Below are positions 1-11,845 of a DNA stretch of 64,000 bases, one piece after another (position 1 is the first letter of the stretch; the number at the start of each line of letters is the position of its first letter). The position numbers were made by a program, and so were the translations under genes. Origin of the DNA: Cerioporus squamosus (lineage: Eukaryota > Basidiomycota > Agaricomycetes > Polyporales > Polyporaceae); assembly GCA_022592435.1 (NCBI GenBank), contig JABYQS010000099.1:84010-148009 (forward strand). The letters are read 5' to 3'. The notes beneath the pieces were generated by a model. It made no database searches. It was not told the DNA's origin and worked only from the letters and a program-made list of their open reading frames with translations.

Positions 1-3000
1 CTGGCACTGCTCCTCCGGCGGTTGACACCGAGCCGCAGCAGAGCTGGTATCAACCTGCGCCTCAACAACCTCCTGCAGGGGCACCGGTTCCTCCTCCCGG
101 GGAGACCTATGGACAGCCGCAACCGCCACAGCCTCAATTCATACCGGTTGCTCCTGGGCCTGTAGGTCCCTTTCCGAAGTCTTATCAATGGGTTATATTG
201 ACCATGTCTCGCAGACGGTTGTGCAACTGCCTCCAGCATTCAACGACATCCTCGCTCTCCTTCGGGTAACTCGGCCTTGGTTTTTGAGTCCTATTTGCGG
301 CTAACACTCGTCCTTACAGGATAACCGGGACGGACAGTTAGCAGGCCTTGAGCAGCAAAGCGAGATCATCAACTACCTAAGGGGTCTGAACCAGTGGTTA
401 GAGCGAGATGTGCATGATAGGCACGCTGAGATCCAGGGCGTTTCGGCACGCTTGGAGCAGACGCGCGACGAAGTTATACCGCTCTTGAATCAAATCGCTG
501 CGGCGTTGCGACGCGAAGGTGCGTTGGTATACTTCTAGAAGAATTGCTTACACTTCTAACCTGAACTTGGTGAATCGATCAGGATTCCCAGCCGGGGTTC
601 CAGGGGGTGCAGTTCCTCCGCCTGGTTCTGTCGGTGCTGGGCCTGGGAACATTGTTATCCCCCCGACGGTCATACCACCATCAGGGCCGTTCCCGCACGG
701 TTTTGTACCGTTCGGCCAAGTAGCACCGGACAGAGTACGACCAGGCGGCTTGTTCCCTCAAGAGCGGACGCCGTCTCCGGAGGAGCCCGTCATTCCTCCA
801 CCACCCCACATGTGGGGAGCACCTCAACCTCCTGTCATCCCTCCCGGAACCTATCCCCATCCCGTCGGTCCCGCCCCTCCGTTCCCTCAGCCAGTTTACC
901 AAGTGCCGCACACGGAGTCCGAGGGGGATGTTATTCCTCCGCGCCCCTCGCCTAGCCGCTCGTCCGGGAGTAGTTCAACACGCAGTAGATCCCCAGAGCG
1001 CGTGACAATCATCCCACCTCCTGGTGCTGGCCCTGGCTACCAGATGCAACCGGGCATGCCCATGGGGATGCAGCCTGGCATGCCACAGCCAATTACTATT
1101 GTGCCCCCTCCCGACGGTCATCCTGCGACGGTCATCCATGTAGATGAGTCCACAAGACCATCGAGCCATGGTCGCAGCCGCAGCTCAAGCCCAGAATACG
1201 AGCATCGGCCGACGCCGTCCCCTGCGGAAGCTGTCGCCGCGGACGAAGGTCGAGTGGGCTCTCCACGACAATCATCCCCGCGGAGGGAACATGAGGAACC
1301 TCGACGAGAGCACGAGTATCACCCTGAGCATGAACACCGACCTTCAGCGGAAGGCGCGCACCCTGGTACTACAGTAGTGGTCGCGCCTGGACAACAAGCT
1401 GCTCCCAGTCAACCGCAGCCTGCTCCTACAGCACATCCCCCGACAGCGACTAGCCCTACACCTATCATCATCCAACCGCCTATGCAATACGGGCAGCCGA
1501 TGTACACTGGTCCAATGGCCCCTGGCGGTATCCCCCAGGTCATACCTGTTCCTACTCATCGCACCCACAGCCCTTCTAGGACAGCGTCGCCCACTCTACA
1601 TGATGAACCACGCCCCGTGACGGTGACCATTCGGAGTGGGAGTCATCATTCACCAACGCCATCTACCAGGCGCTCTTCGCGGCGTACTCGTCCTCGTTCT
1701 TACTCTCGGTCACCCACTCGGACCCACTCTCCCCACGAGCACTACATTGTGCAACCCCGATCACGCTCGCATAGTCGAACTCCGCCACCACAGCAGCCTA
1801 CCTTCATCGTTGGGCCTGGCGGGGTCCCAGGGACTATGCCTGGGGTGCAGCCACAGGCACCAGTGATTATACAGCCAGAATCGTCAGGTAGACGCATGTT
1901 CTCAAGGCCTCCTTCCCCGATCGTCGTTCGCGCATCATCGCCACATCGTACACATCGTTCACATTCTGGTTCTCCGCATCGAACTGTCGTCGAGCTTCCT
2001 GCTTCATCGCGCGGCAGTAGGCCCTATTCTCCACGTGATCCGCATCGTCCTCGTTCGCGCTCTCCTCGCCGTCGCGATGATCCTTATTACGACAGCTACC
2101 GAACCGACCCCCGTTACCACCGCCCCTACTCTCCCCGAGACGACCGTGATAGGCATCGACGCCGGTCGCGCTCGCCCTACAGCGACGACCGTGACAGGTA
2201 CCGACAACGATCACGCTCCCCTCGCTATCGTGACGACCACGACCAAGACCGACGCCGCCCCCGCTCACGTTCGCCGCGTCATGACGATCGCGACAGACCT
2301 CGCTCACGTTCCCCCCGCCCTCATGACGATCGTTACAGGTACCGAACACGATCACGCTCGCCTCGCTATCGTGACGACCACGACCAAGACCGACGCCGCC
2401 CCCGCTCACGTTCCCCGCGTCATGACGATCACGACAGACCTCGCTCACGTTCCCCGCGTTACGATGATCCCGACCGTCGTGGGTCTCCTCGTACAGCACG
2501 ACCTCGGTCACGCGACGATTATGACAGACCCAGATCGTCTCGAACTCATGAAGCACCACCAGTGCCCATCGTCGTTACAACTGGTCGCTCGCACCGTGGG
2601 TCGCCCTCCCGTAGGCCCACTGAACGTCCTCCGACAACGCTCGAATTGGGCGAAGAGCCAGAGCATGACGACTATGTACACCGTCCTCAAGAGGAGTATG
2701 AAGAGGGTCGCACTCTCCCTGTCCGTGCACCACGGACGCACCGCACTGGGTCAGCAAGGAGTCGAGCTCCAACCAGAGCCGGGACAAGACCTGGTACGTT
2801 GATGTTTGACGATGCGGTATTAAGTACTAAATGTTTCCGCAATCGCTCATTTCCAGTCACTTCGCACGAGTTTGAGGAGTCTGAACGTACGTGACTCGAC
2901 AGTCTAGACTAGATTGTGAGCTGACGTCCTAATACTTCAGATGATGAACATGAGGAGCGAAGCCGTACTCCAAGCGTAGGCAAGTCACGGTTCATCTCCA

Positions 3001-5407
3001 TTGTCCGAACTAGACACTCACCCAACCGCCGTGCAGCAGCATCCGATCTGCATCGTGCTTACAGGATACCTCACGCTCCCACATATCAACACGAAGGACC
3101 CGTGGAGATATCCCCGGAAAGCCTTCGCAACCAGCTGCGGGGCAAAGATCAGGTGATCATCCCTGTGGCCCCAAGCACTGCTCATCCGGAACCGACCGTC
3201 GCTCAACCCGCGCCGGTCGTAGTGCAACCCGCGCCGACTATTGCTCATCACGTTCCAAGCGTCGCCCTCCCTGCCGGAGACATCGCAGCCATTCCAACCG
3301 TTGTCCATGGAGGTCCCGGGACTCCTGGGACCATGTATGAAGGAGCTCCTCCTACCACGGTCTATGAGCCCCCTCGTTCTCCTGCAAGGACTGCTCGTTC
3401 CCCACAAGGACTGCTCGTTCCCCACAAGGACTGCTCTATCTCCTACAAGGACGGCTCATCCTCCGGCTCATCCAATGGAGGTCGCGTACTCAGGCCCAAG
3501 TGACGTGGGTCTCGCTGATAACGAGCGGGAGCGTCAGGAACGATTCGAAGACCTGGCAGGACAAATGCAGGACACCATTATCGATCTGCAAGAAGGAGAG
3601 GAGAAACGGGAGCACAACTACCGGGCGAACGAGGACGAGCGCGAACGCCTTTTCATGGAGAACGAGCGTCGACGAGACGAGGAAGCCATACTGCGTCGGG
3701 ATGGTGTTTGGAAAGAACTGGAAGATCGCCTCGCAACATTGCCGCCGGTCGGTGAGCCGCCGGTGTTCATGCACCCTCCTGCTCCGGAGACGGTGCAGAT
3801 GCCCATGCCTGAAGTACCTGCTGGCGATGTCCCGCACACACTATCTCCGGCCGTTCCTATGGACGCCGATGCGGTCTCTCTGGTCGAGACTGTGCAGCGC
3901 GCTGCCTCTCTGCACGCCGAAGAGATCCGAGAGATCGTGCGAGCGGAGCGCGAGGAGCTTCAGCGCGAGCGTGAGGCTGCGCAGGCCGAACGCGAACGAG
4001 CTCAGGCGGAAGAAGCAGCTGAAAAGGCGAGGATGCACGAGGAGTACCAGGCTCATATTCGCTCGCTTGAAGCGGAGTTGGAGGCGGTCCGGAAAGAGCT
4101 CGAGGACGAGAAGATGGCGAGGGCGACAGACGAGGCTGAGCGTCGCGAGCGAGAGCGTGCCGAGATGCTTGAACACAACGATCTCATGCGCAATCAGCTT
4201 GGCGACCTCACTAATTTGGTCACGGAGCAGCGTGATGAGATGGCGCAGAAACGCCAGCTCATGGACGAGCGATGGGAGGTTAAGCAAAGCCGCTGGGAGC
4301 AGAAGGACGCCGAGGATGCCCAGACGCGCAATATGCTCCAACAGATTCTCGAGAACCAGGCTCAGATGCTCTCCGAACAGATTCAGTCCAAGAACGAGCT
4401 CCAGGAAGAGCTCCGATCAAGTCAGTACATATGTGGTGGATTCGATTCACACTCCTCATGGCTCATCCTTATCATCCAGATCAACGAGCCGCTTTGGACG
4501 CCATCGAAGCCCAACGGGCAGCTTATGAGGAGACTATCAGACAGATGGCGGAAGGTGGGTATCGCTGGACTTGCAGCACGTAAATCGGCTAACATCCGCT
4601 ATGCAGGGTGGCGGGCGGATTGTGAGCAGCACAAACAGGAGACCATTGAGGCCGTCAAAGCTACTGCAAACGAACAGGTTCCGTACAATGTCCAAGGCGT
4701 GAGTACTTTCCATCTTGCACTTTGCGGTATGGACTAATGGTTCCTTGTTAGTACCTGGACGAGTTCAGCCGTTCCTTGGCGACAGAGGTTCGCATGCTCC
4801 TCAGCGAAGTGGGCAAACTCCGGGAGGACAAGAGAAATCTCGAATAGTGGGTGGTTTCTTCGAGACATGCTATACAGCCGCTCACCAATCCCGCTTATAG
4901 CCAAATCGGGGAGCTTCTCCAATTCAAGTCTAAATACGGTCCGGGTGGCGAGTTTGATCCCAGCTGGTACGTACTCAATACGGGCGACGAGGAGCCAGCG
5001 TTCTTACGATTCGCTCAGGAAACCGGCGATGACATGCGTTCCCACGGATGCTGCAGCTGCTCCAGAGCCAGCTCCAGCACCAGAGCCGGAACCGGAAGTG
5101 CCCCAGCCAGCTCCCAGCGCATGGCGAACTATCCATACGCGTGGATCGCGGCGGTCCCGGAGGACGCAAGCCGCTGCGGCTCCCCCGCCCCCTCCTCCCG
5201 AACCCGTACCGACTACGCAATCCTGGGCTACGTGGCAACGTGAGTGAATCATGACTTGCTGTTGATGAGTTGCTAACCTTGCGCACAGCCAACCCTGCAT
5301 TCCAACCATCTCCCCCCATTCAGCCTGTGGAGCACCTGCTCGCGCCGTCTCAGGGCAGTCCGGGCTTGTTCGGACCTCGTTCTCCTCGCGACTCTCTGCA
5401 CCGGTAA
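1..5407 (+). CDS. Pro-rich / RS-rich coiled-coil protein (5' end missing)
   Basis: The 3' part of a large multi-exon gene whose start lies left of the window. Exons read as <1-161, 215-265, 320-518, 583-2793, 2857-2886, 2941-4420, 4480-4554, 4607-4698, 4752-4846, 4901-4966, 5019-5239 and 5289-5407 (TAA), all with GT-AG ends and matching phases. The product starts Pro/Gln-rich, then has a short helical stretch, then about 730 residues rich in Pro, Ser and Arg with many RSRSP and RPRSRSP motifs. It ends in a long charged coiled coil (about 3520-4850) and an Ala/Pro-rich tail. RS repeats suggest phosphorylation and RNA- or nuclear-body association, but I recognise no domain. The frame breaks inside a 20-base repeat at 3382-3441; one extra C in each of the two CCCC runs (3400-3403, 3420-3423) restores it. 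The 63-base intron at 2794-2856 has no stop and a length divisible by three, so it could be retained. Confidence 0.75.
2211..2455 (+). repeat. 141-base tandem repeat in RS-rich coding region
   Basis: A unit of 141 bases (47 codons) starting at 2211 recurs from 2352 with only scattered changes over about 100 bases. It encodes Arg/Asp/Ser-rich text with RSRSP motifs. The length is a multiple of three, so the repeat keeps the frame and looks like recent in-frame expansion. Confidence 0.8.
3382..3441 (+). repeat. 20-base tandem repeat that breaks the reading frame
   Basis: Three units built on CCACAAGGACTGCTCGTTCC follow one another. The next piece downstream has 21 bases and encodes SPTRTA. Two 20-base units therefore shift the frame by two bases, exactly the change needed between the upstream and downstream coding frames. 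With one more C in each CCCC run the protein reads as regular SPTRTA repeats. Confidence 0.75.
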
Positions 5408-5953
5408 TGGACTGCTGGATGTCGGATGTGTATATCATGTTTTTGTTACGGCCTCACGCCTGCTCACGACATCATGCTGCTATCTACTACCCCGCATCTC
5501 TTGATATGTTTCACCATCTATATGTTGTTACCTCACTACAGATTCTCGTGTATCATACACACTTACTATGCTCTCACGATACTAATGACATCTGGAAGTT
5601 CCTTCTGACGATGTGCGCGAAGTTGCGAAGCCATCCAACTTGTCCCAACATCAAGTCTCATGCTGTATGCACGCATGCTGCTGCTAGCGCCGGTCTCGGA
5701 CCACTATATTCATATGTAGATGCTTTCGCGACCAAGAAAGCATCGGAGTTAGGAGCTCGAGCATGCACTGGCACTTCGCGCGTAGCATTATCAGGTATAC
5801 TACTACCATCGGTATCCAAGATCCAATCCCGACGTCCGTCAACGCCGCCGCAACGCATCCTACATCCACCTCGCTCTCGCAGACGCACAAGACCTCACGC
5901 AGTGACCAAGACAACCCCACCTCACCCATAACGAAGCCTAGTCCTACAGCTGG

Positions 5954-8472
5954 CTAACCCTTGACAATCCCGACCGTCACCTCCGCCTCGCCCTCGCCAC
6001 CCTCGCCGCCCCTCGTCCCGAAGTGCAGCGCATGCACGCATCGCTCCCACGCCCACCGCGTGAGCCGGAGCACCTCCGCGTCCTCGAGATCGTGCCGGAC
6101 ATGTAGCTCGAGCGTCACGACGAGCGACTGGGCGGGGCCCTGCGCCTTCTCGAGCGCGACAGACCCCGATGAGTAGGGCGAGACGGTGTCCGCGTCCGAG
6201 ACGGCGAGGCTTGGGGTGAGCTGCCAGATGTGCGGCGCGGGCAGGTGGAGGACTTGCGGGTGGCGCTCGATCTTGATAGCGCACAGCACAGATGAGTGAG
6301 GAGCAGGAAGGTGAAAGAGGACAGAAGAGGGACTGACCTCGCGCATGGCACGGAGGAAGGCCTCCATCCGTCCGCCTGCAAGTCCCCGTGCGGGGACGTC
6401 TGCAGAAGAACTGCGCCGAGTGGGACAGCGGCACGATATGCGATGTTGAAGGTGACCAAAGTCTCTACCCCCGCAAGGATAAGGTCGAACGATCGGTGTT
6501 GCCGTCTGCGTACGGACGGAGGTCAGTCGGTGCACCTAATCAAGGTCGATGGTACGTACAGGGGAAGCGATGTTGCGGTGAAGAGGACAGTAAGCGTGAA
6601 GCAGACGGGTGCGAGTGCGTATGGATTCGTAAGCAGGTTGTTGAGGAAGGCGGGGTATGCGAGGGCAGATGCGCGGTATCGAGAGCGTGTGGGGAGCAGG
6701 GATGCTAATGAGGGGACGCGGTTACCCGCAGCTATCAAAGTCGACTTTACATGAGCAAGTTTGTCACACATGAGATATGCCTAGATACGAAGACTCACTG
6801 CTGACGAGTTTGGCGTTGTTGTTGAAGACGATGGATGTCGATAGGAGCGAAATAAGGGTAATAAATAGTAGGCGAACAGGAAACTCGATCCTGTAGCACC
6901 GTCATAAACACCTCCAGGCGAGTTACACACGAAACGCGGCACGCACCCAAATACTGAAGCCGTCTCGTCCCCGTGGTGATGATGGTGACCCTCCCCAGAT
7001 GAGAGTAGTAGGTGCTCGACCGTTTCCTTGCATACATACACCGAGGTAAAGATCAAGTATACTGACTGCGCGAACGTCATGAGCGTCTCTATCCGCGCAT
7101 TCCTGCCTCGTACGTTAACCAAACGAGCACGCCGAGCAAAACACTGCACGCACGCACCCATACGAACGCCGCATCTCCGCGCGCATGCTCGGACTGGCAA
7201 GGTAACTCGGAAGGATCTGGCCAAGCGCAACTCCGAACGCGTCGAACACGACCCAATAGCCCAGCCCTGTGCACGAGAGCGAGCCAACTTGCTGTCCTGT
7301 AATCCACAACCACGCGCCGAGTACGAACTGCCAAACTGCGACACCCACGGCCACGGGCGATATCTGCGTGGACGCGCGAATCTTGCCTATCGGACTCTTC
7401 GCGCGTGACTTGGTCACGGTCGTTGGTCGCCCGTTGACAGCCATCTTCTCTCCGTCCATGGAACTCATGGATTGCGAGCTGGGGAATGGCGATATCGGCG
7501 CCCAGGGACTCACCGGCATAGGTGTCGGTTGCGTGTGCAAGTCAGCAGGGTTCTGGCCGCCAGGTTCGAGGAACGAGAAGAAGTTGTGCGAGAGCGAGTG
7601 CTTGTGGTGATGTCCGCGCCGCGATGCTCCAGCGGATGACGGCTGCGCTGGGGACATGGGCGACGCAGACGAGGGCGGTACGCGCACCGAATGTGAAGCC
7701 CTCGCGGAAAGAGCGTTGGCCTGGCCCGGGGGACGCGCTGGGTATAGGCACGCTCTCCTCCGGTGGAGGGCTGCTGAAGTCCAGTTCCTGCGCGCCATCC
7801 TCCGCGATCGTCGTCGCGGGCAGCGAGCCAGGGCGCGGGAAGTACACCGACAGGTTGCGCGAGTGGATACGCGAATGCCTCCGGGGCGGTGCTGCTTTAG
7901 ATTGAGAGACACCATCCACGGGAGAGGTGGGCTGGTGAAGCTCAGGCGCAGTATGCGAGGCAGACATCTTGTGTGGGGGTGGCATAGCGAGCTGTTGAGG
8001 AGGGAACGACGCGGAGAGGGGCGAAGGAGTGATGGGCGAGAAAGGCCCGGATATCGAGCGCGTGCGCGAATGAGAGTTGTTGGAGCTGGGGAGAGAGAAG
8101 GACTGGCGCATGGCTGGTGGCTGGTGTCGGCCATTTGTATGGACGAAGGACGGAGACGTGGCGTTCAGCGATGGCGGACGCGGCGCGTTGAATGTAGTGC
8201 GGTAGGGGCCAGCGGATGCCGGGTGGGAGGGGAAGGACTGTGATACGGTGATTGCTGGTGGGGTGGATATTACGCGCGTACCTCGAGGAAGGAAGGGCCA
8301 AGTTTCCGTTCTCTTTAGGCGGTGAATCGTTCAGCGAGAAGCTTTGGGACAGCGGGGCCGTCGTGGGGGGTGATTGCGAGCTCGGAAATGAGAGCACGTC
8401 TTCGTCCTCGTCCTTGCTCGACCTCCTCCGGTGCACCTTGCCGTTGATGGGTATTGCTGCAGAATGCGACAT
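5954..8472 (-). CDS. CDF-family zinc transporter, Zrg17/Msc2-like
   Basis: Cation diffusion facilitator proteins move Zn2+ out of the cytosol; Zrg17-type members work with partners in the ER or secretory pathway. ATG at 8472, TAG at 5954-5956. A long disordered, Ser/Pro-rich N-terminus (including a HHHKHS stretch) precedes the membrane domain. The transporter part shows SPVAVGVAVWQFVLGAW, GYWVVFDAFGVAL, an R-x-ET...FAQSVYLIF segment, KETVEHLLLSSGEG followed by HHHHHGDE, then GIEFPVRLLFITLISLLS and FNNNAKLVSS. A cytosolic C-terminal domain (HPQVLHLPAPHIWQLTP...ELHVRHDLEDAEVLRL) ends the protein. Introns are short, including one of 44 bases near 8270 and a possible 40-base one near 7690. The frame breaks at the GGGG run 6392-6395 (CCCC on the coding strand); one extra base joins LLQTSP to ARGLAGGRMEAF. 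Family assignment is by remembered motifs; the Zrg17 subgroup is likely, not certain. Confidence 0.82.
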
Positions 8473-8862
8473 CCTCGCCTGCTAGACTCGGCTTTTGGAC
8501 TTAAGCCTCGCAGTTGAGAACATCCAGAACGACTGAACTTGCATAAGTACTAACCTTTGACTGGCTTTGACCGTGCTCTGCCGCTGTCTGCTCCACCGTG
8601 CGTACTCGGGCACAAACCCAGCTTCAGAGCTAGAGGACAGTCCTGGTAGTTGCGAGGGCTGCTGGCTCGAAGATGGTGTGTAGGAGGAGGAGTATTAAGC
8701 TAGCGTAGAGGGAGTGATCAAGCCAAGGAACCAACGGGCGGCGCCTGTCTCGTCCAAGTCGCGTCTGACGCGCGGAACATCCCCGGGATCGTTTCACTCG
8801 ACCATGAGCGCATCGCGCAATACTCTTGTTCTCGTACAGTCCGTTCGGAGCGACTTTCAGCT

Positions 8863-9527
8863 ATGAGACACGAGGAGGGGCCGCGGACGAAGCTGCCATG
8901 GTGGTTATATGCTCTTGACAAGGTGCGCTCAACCATTCTCATTGCTCAACGAGAACGTGCTCATTTCGCAGACGAATGCGATTGTAACAACCCTCACGGG
9001 ATGCTTCATCCTATACACACGTTCTGCGGGGGCCGCGTACTTCGCAGCAGGCGCGGTGCTCTGCTCGCTGACCGTCAAGATACTCAAGCGGTGTGTGCGG
9101 CAGCCACGACCGGTGGTGGTTAACGGGAGGCGGAAGAAGACATACGGGTGCATACTTTCTTCTCAATCTTGCATTTGTGCAGATCGCTGACTTGCGTGGA
9201 CATGGGCCTGGCAGGATGCCAAGTACGCATTCCGCGGTCATCACGTACTTCGCGACGTACATCACCCTCGCGTGCGCATATCTGCCCCTACATCCCTCTC
9301 TCCCTGCCTCGTCCGCTCTCTCTCGCGTCCTCCCTGCGCTTGCTGCTCTTCCCCTCGCTGCTACCATCGCGGTTTCGAGGATATGGCTGGGACACCACAC
9401 GTGGCCGCAGGTGGGTGCGGGATGTGCGTACGGTCTGCTCTTCGCGCCTCTTTGGTTCAAGCTGTGGACAGGCGGGCTTCATGAATACGGGCCTATGCTC
9501 GAAGATGTGGTCCGTGTATATATCTGA
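8863..9527 (+). CDS. PAP2-superfamily lipid phosphatase, dolichyl-diphosphatase-like
   Basis: Three exons: 8863-8922, 8972-9147 and 9215-9527 (TGA), giving about 182 residues. The acid-phosphatase motifs are visible in order: KRCVRQPRP, PSTHS and SRIWLGHHTWPQV. The last His-containing block holds the likely nucleophile region, and PSTHS replaces the commoner PSGH. Several hydrophobic helices separate the motifs, as expected for an integral ER membrane enzyme. The layout fits the dolichyl-diphosphatase (Cwh8/DOLPP1) group, which recycles dolichyl pyrophosphate after N-glycosylation, but other short PAP2 enzymes look alike. It is divergent from the CDF transporter, with 390 bases between the two starts. 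The protein is rather short for the family, so an extra upstream exon is possible. Confidence 0.8.
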
Positions 9528-9917
9528 CGGTGTCATGTCTCAATTCATGACCGTGAGCTCTATGCATCTGCAACCTACCCACCTTGCGCGGAGTGGTCTA
9601 CTTGTCTACGCCTGGTCGAATTACCTGAGCCCCTCGCAAGCGGCATCGGTTGTAAGTTCAACGAAGCACCAACTTCCCGTGCCACCAATCTTGAAAATCG
9701 TAAGGACAGGGCGTACTTGGCGCAGTCTGCGGACGGACGGCGATCAACTAGGATCAATTACCTACTAGTCATGAACGTTACTATAATCGTACAGTAATTC
9801 TGGCGGTATCGCATAGCGCTACAGTGTTGTACACATCATCTGTCCAGCCGTGACACAAATGCCTGCACTCCATGGATCGTACACCGCATTCGCAACGTGA
9901 ACTTGAACCGAGACCGA

Positions 9918-11490
9918 TCAGTCGAAGGGCACAGGCCTGATCGCAGGCCCGGCCAACCGCGTCCCAGGCTTCTTCGCCGCCTCAGCCTGCGCGGCCGCAA
10001 ACGCGGACGGCACGGGGATACCACAGCAGTCGCCCCACCCGTTCTGGAGCTGGCCGACCCCGCCGCGCTCGGTCATCGCATGCGTGTGGCCCCAGTGCGC
10101 GTCGTCGGGGCCGGGGGCGCCGCGTGGCGGAGCGGGGAGGGGCCCGTTCCACGCGAGGATGGAGCCGAACAGGAAGTGCTGCATGACGGGGAGCTTCCCG
10201 AGCACCTCGGCCTGGTACATCTTGATGAGGCCCGAGTTGACCTTGTCCCAGGTCTTGACGGCCGAGATGTCGTCGAGCATGGGCGAGTGCCAGCGCAGTG
10301 ACGCCGTCTTGACCTGCGGGATGGGGCAGTGCGTGAGATTTCGGTTGTGTGAGCGAGAAGGGAGACGTACCGAGTTGATGAACTGGATGCAGGCGAGGTA
10401 CATGTAGTGCTTCGAGAACTCCTCCGTCGTATCGCTGTCGTGGATCGACTTTGGGCGGATGTACTTGTGTCCTGGCGATGTCCAGAGGTCAGATTTCTGA
10501 GTACTCGCTCGACTGGGCGGTAAGGTCAACACACCTCGTAGTTGCGCCGAGCCCCACAAGAATGGAAGGAAGTGGTAGTCGTCAAGGCCCCAAACACCAT
10601 GCGAACCTGCGGGTTCTAGCCAGTAGGTCGACTGGAGAATCCGCATGATCTGTATGTACCTGTAGGGAATGAGATGCCGTTTCATTTATCTACCATGCAC
10701 ACGTTACTCACCTCCAGAAGACCTTGATCACGAGTGCGACATGATCGCTCTCCTGGAATACACCAAGCTTCTCCAAGCATATCCTAACGTTTGCAGCGTG
10801 TGAGCATAAACGGAGCATGGTCGGGACGAAACGAAACGCACATCCAGCACAGGAAGTTGAGTTCCATCCCGCTCCCGTAGTCGATGCGTGTCCTGTTTCC
10901 CCATGCTTCCTCAAGGTACACGGACACCTCAGGGATCGCGGCTTCTGCAAGCCCGGGTATTGACCTGTGCAGCTCAGGTGCGAGCTGGAAGATGCGACGG
11001 GCATGAGCCACTGCGTACGACCGAGCAGCCGGATAAACGTACCTCTGCAACCTTGTCATAGAACGTCCGGAAGGCGGGGTTCCCGAAGCGCGAAGCCTTG
11101 TTGTCCACAGGCGGGATGCCCTTCGCAGTCTCCTCAATCGTGTCAAGCACACCCAAGACCGCTTGAACATTCTGACCAGAGCACGAGTTGTCAGACAAGG
11201 ACGGCACATAATGAGCGGGAAGACTTACGCACAGGGGATATAGGTACGTCATCCGTGAGCTTCACGCCGACGACGGACTCGTTGAGGGTATTGATGTACG
11301 ACACGATCTGGGCGTGCGTCTCGGACTGCTGGAATGCCTCGAGGTTCTCCTTCGTCAAGATCACCTTCCGCGGCGGGAAGTACATGGTGGTCGGTGGTAG
11401 AGAGTCAGCAGTCGTGGATGTTGTCTCGTCGGTGGTCGCGGGTGTCGTCTCGTTGGTGGTCGTGGGTGTCATCTCTGTGGTCTCAGGCAT
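9918..11490 (-). CDS. Serine/threonine protein phosphatase 2A activator (PTPA)
   Basis: PTPA (Rrd1/Rrd2 in yeast) is a peptidyl-prolyl isomerase-like chaperone that activates PP2A catalytic subunits. The family signature GVWGLDDYHFLPFLWGSAQL is present, as are KASRFGNPAFRTFYDK, YLEEAWGNRTRIDYGSGMEL, FVEELNFLCW-like text (here MELNFLCWM), GHKYIRPKSIHD and WGDCCGIPVPSAFAAA near the C-terminus. At least five short introns split the gene. The first in-frame ATG on the coding strand is at 11490; it opens an unusual Thr-rich leader of about 35 residues before the conserved FPPRKVILTKENLEAF block. TGA is at 9918-9920. The gene is divergent from SURF6 across 355 bases. I cannot tell the Rrd1 from the Rrd2 branch. 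Confidence 0.9.
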
Positions 11491-11845
11491 GCTTTTCAAG
11501 AGGACGGGAGATGGTCGAGGTACAGTGGTCTGGGGAGGTCGAGGTCAAGTCCAGAGTGTTACTTGACTACAATCCAAGTAAGCAATTGTTAGCGCGCATG
11601 GTAAGAGAATTCTGACACAGTATTAGCAGTTGTAAGTGGGCCGAGTAAGTCTCAGTAAGAAACCTTTATTATGCAGCAACACAACGGCGTTGAAAAGCGT
11701 TCAAATCACTGTAAAGTGGGCGTCTACAGAACTTTTACTCTTCCGAGCCGCACGGCTCAGACTCTGTTCAGGTTCTCGTCGCTCGACCTCTCTCTCATAC
11801 CTGCTCTGCGCGTTTTCTTCTCTAGTGTCACCGCGCACCGCAAGA

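Noticed and set aside
1867..2802. Long overlapping frames on both strands inside the RS-rich gene (230-255 codons)
   Set aside because: They follow from the repeated CGN/TCN codons of the Arg/Ser-rich frame. The spliced main frame explains the region.
7640..7720. An eighth frame error in the CDF gene
   Set aside because: A 40-base GTGCGC...CCAG intron restores the frame without invoking an error. It is very short, but a 44-base intron occurs in the same gene.
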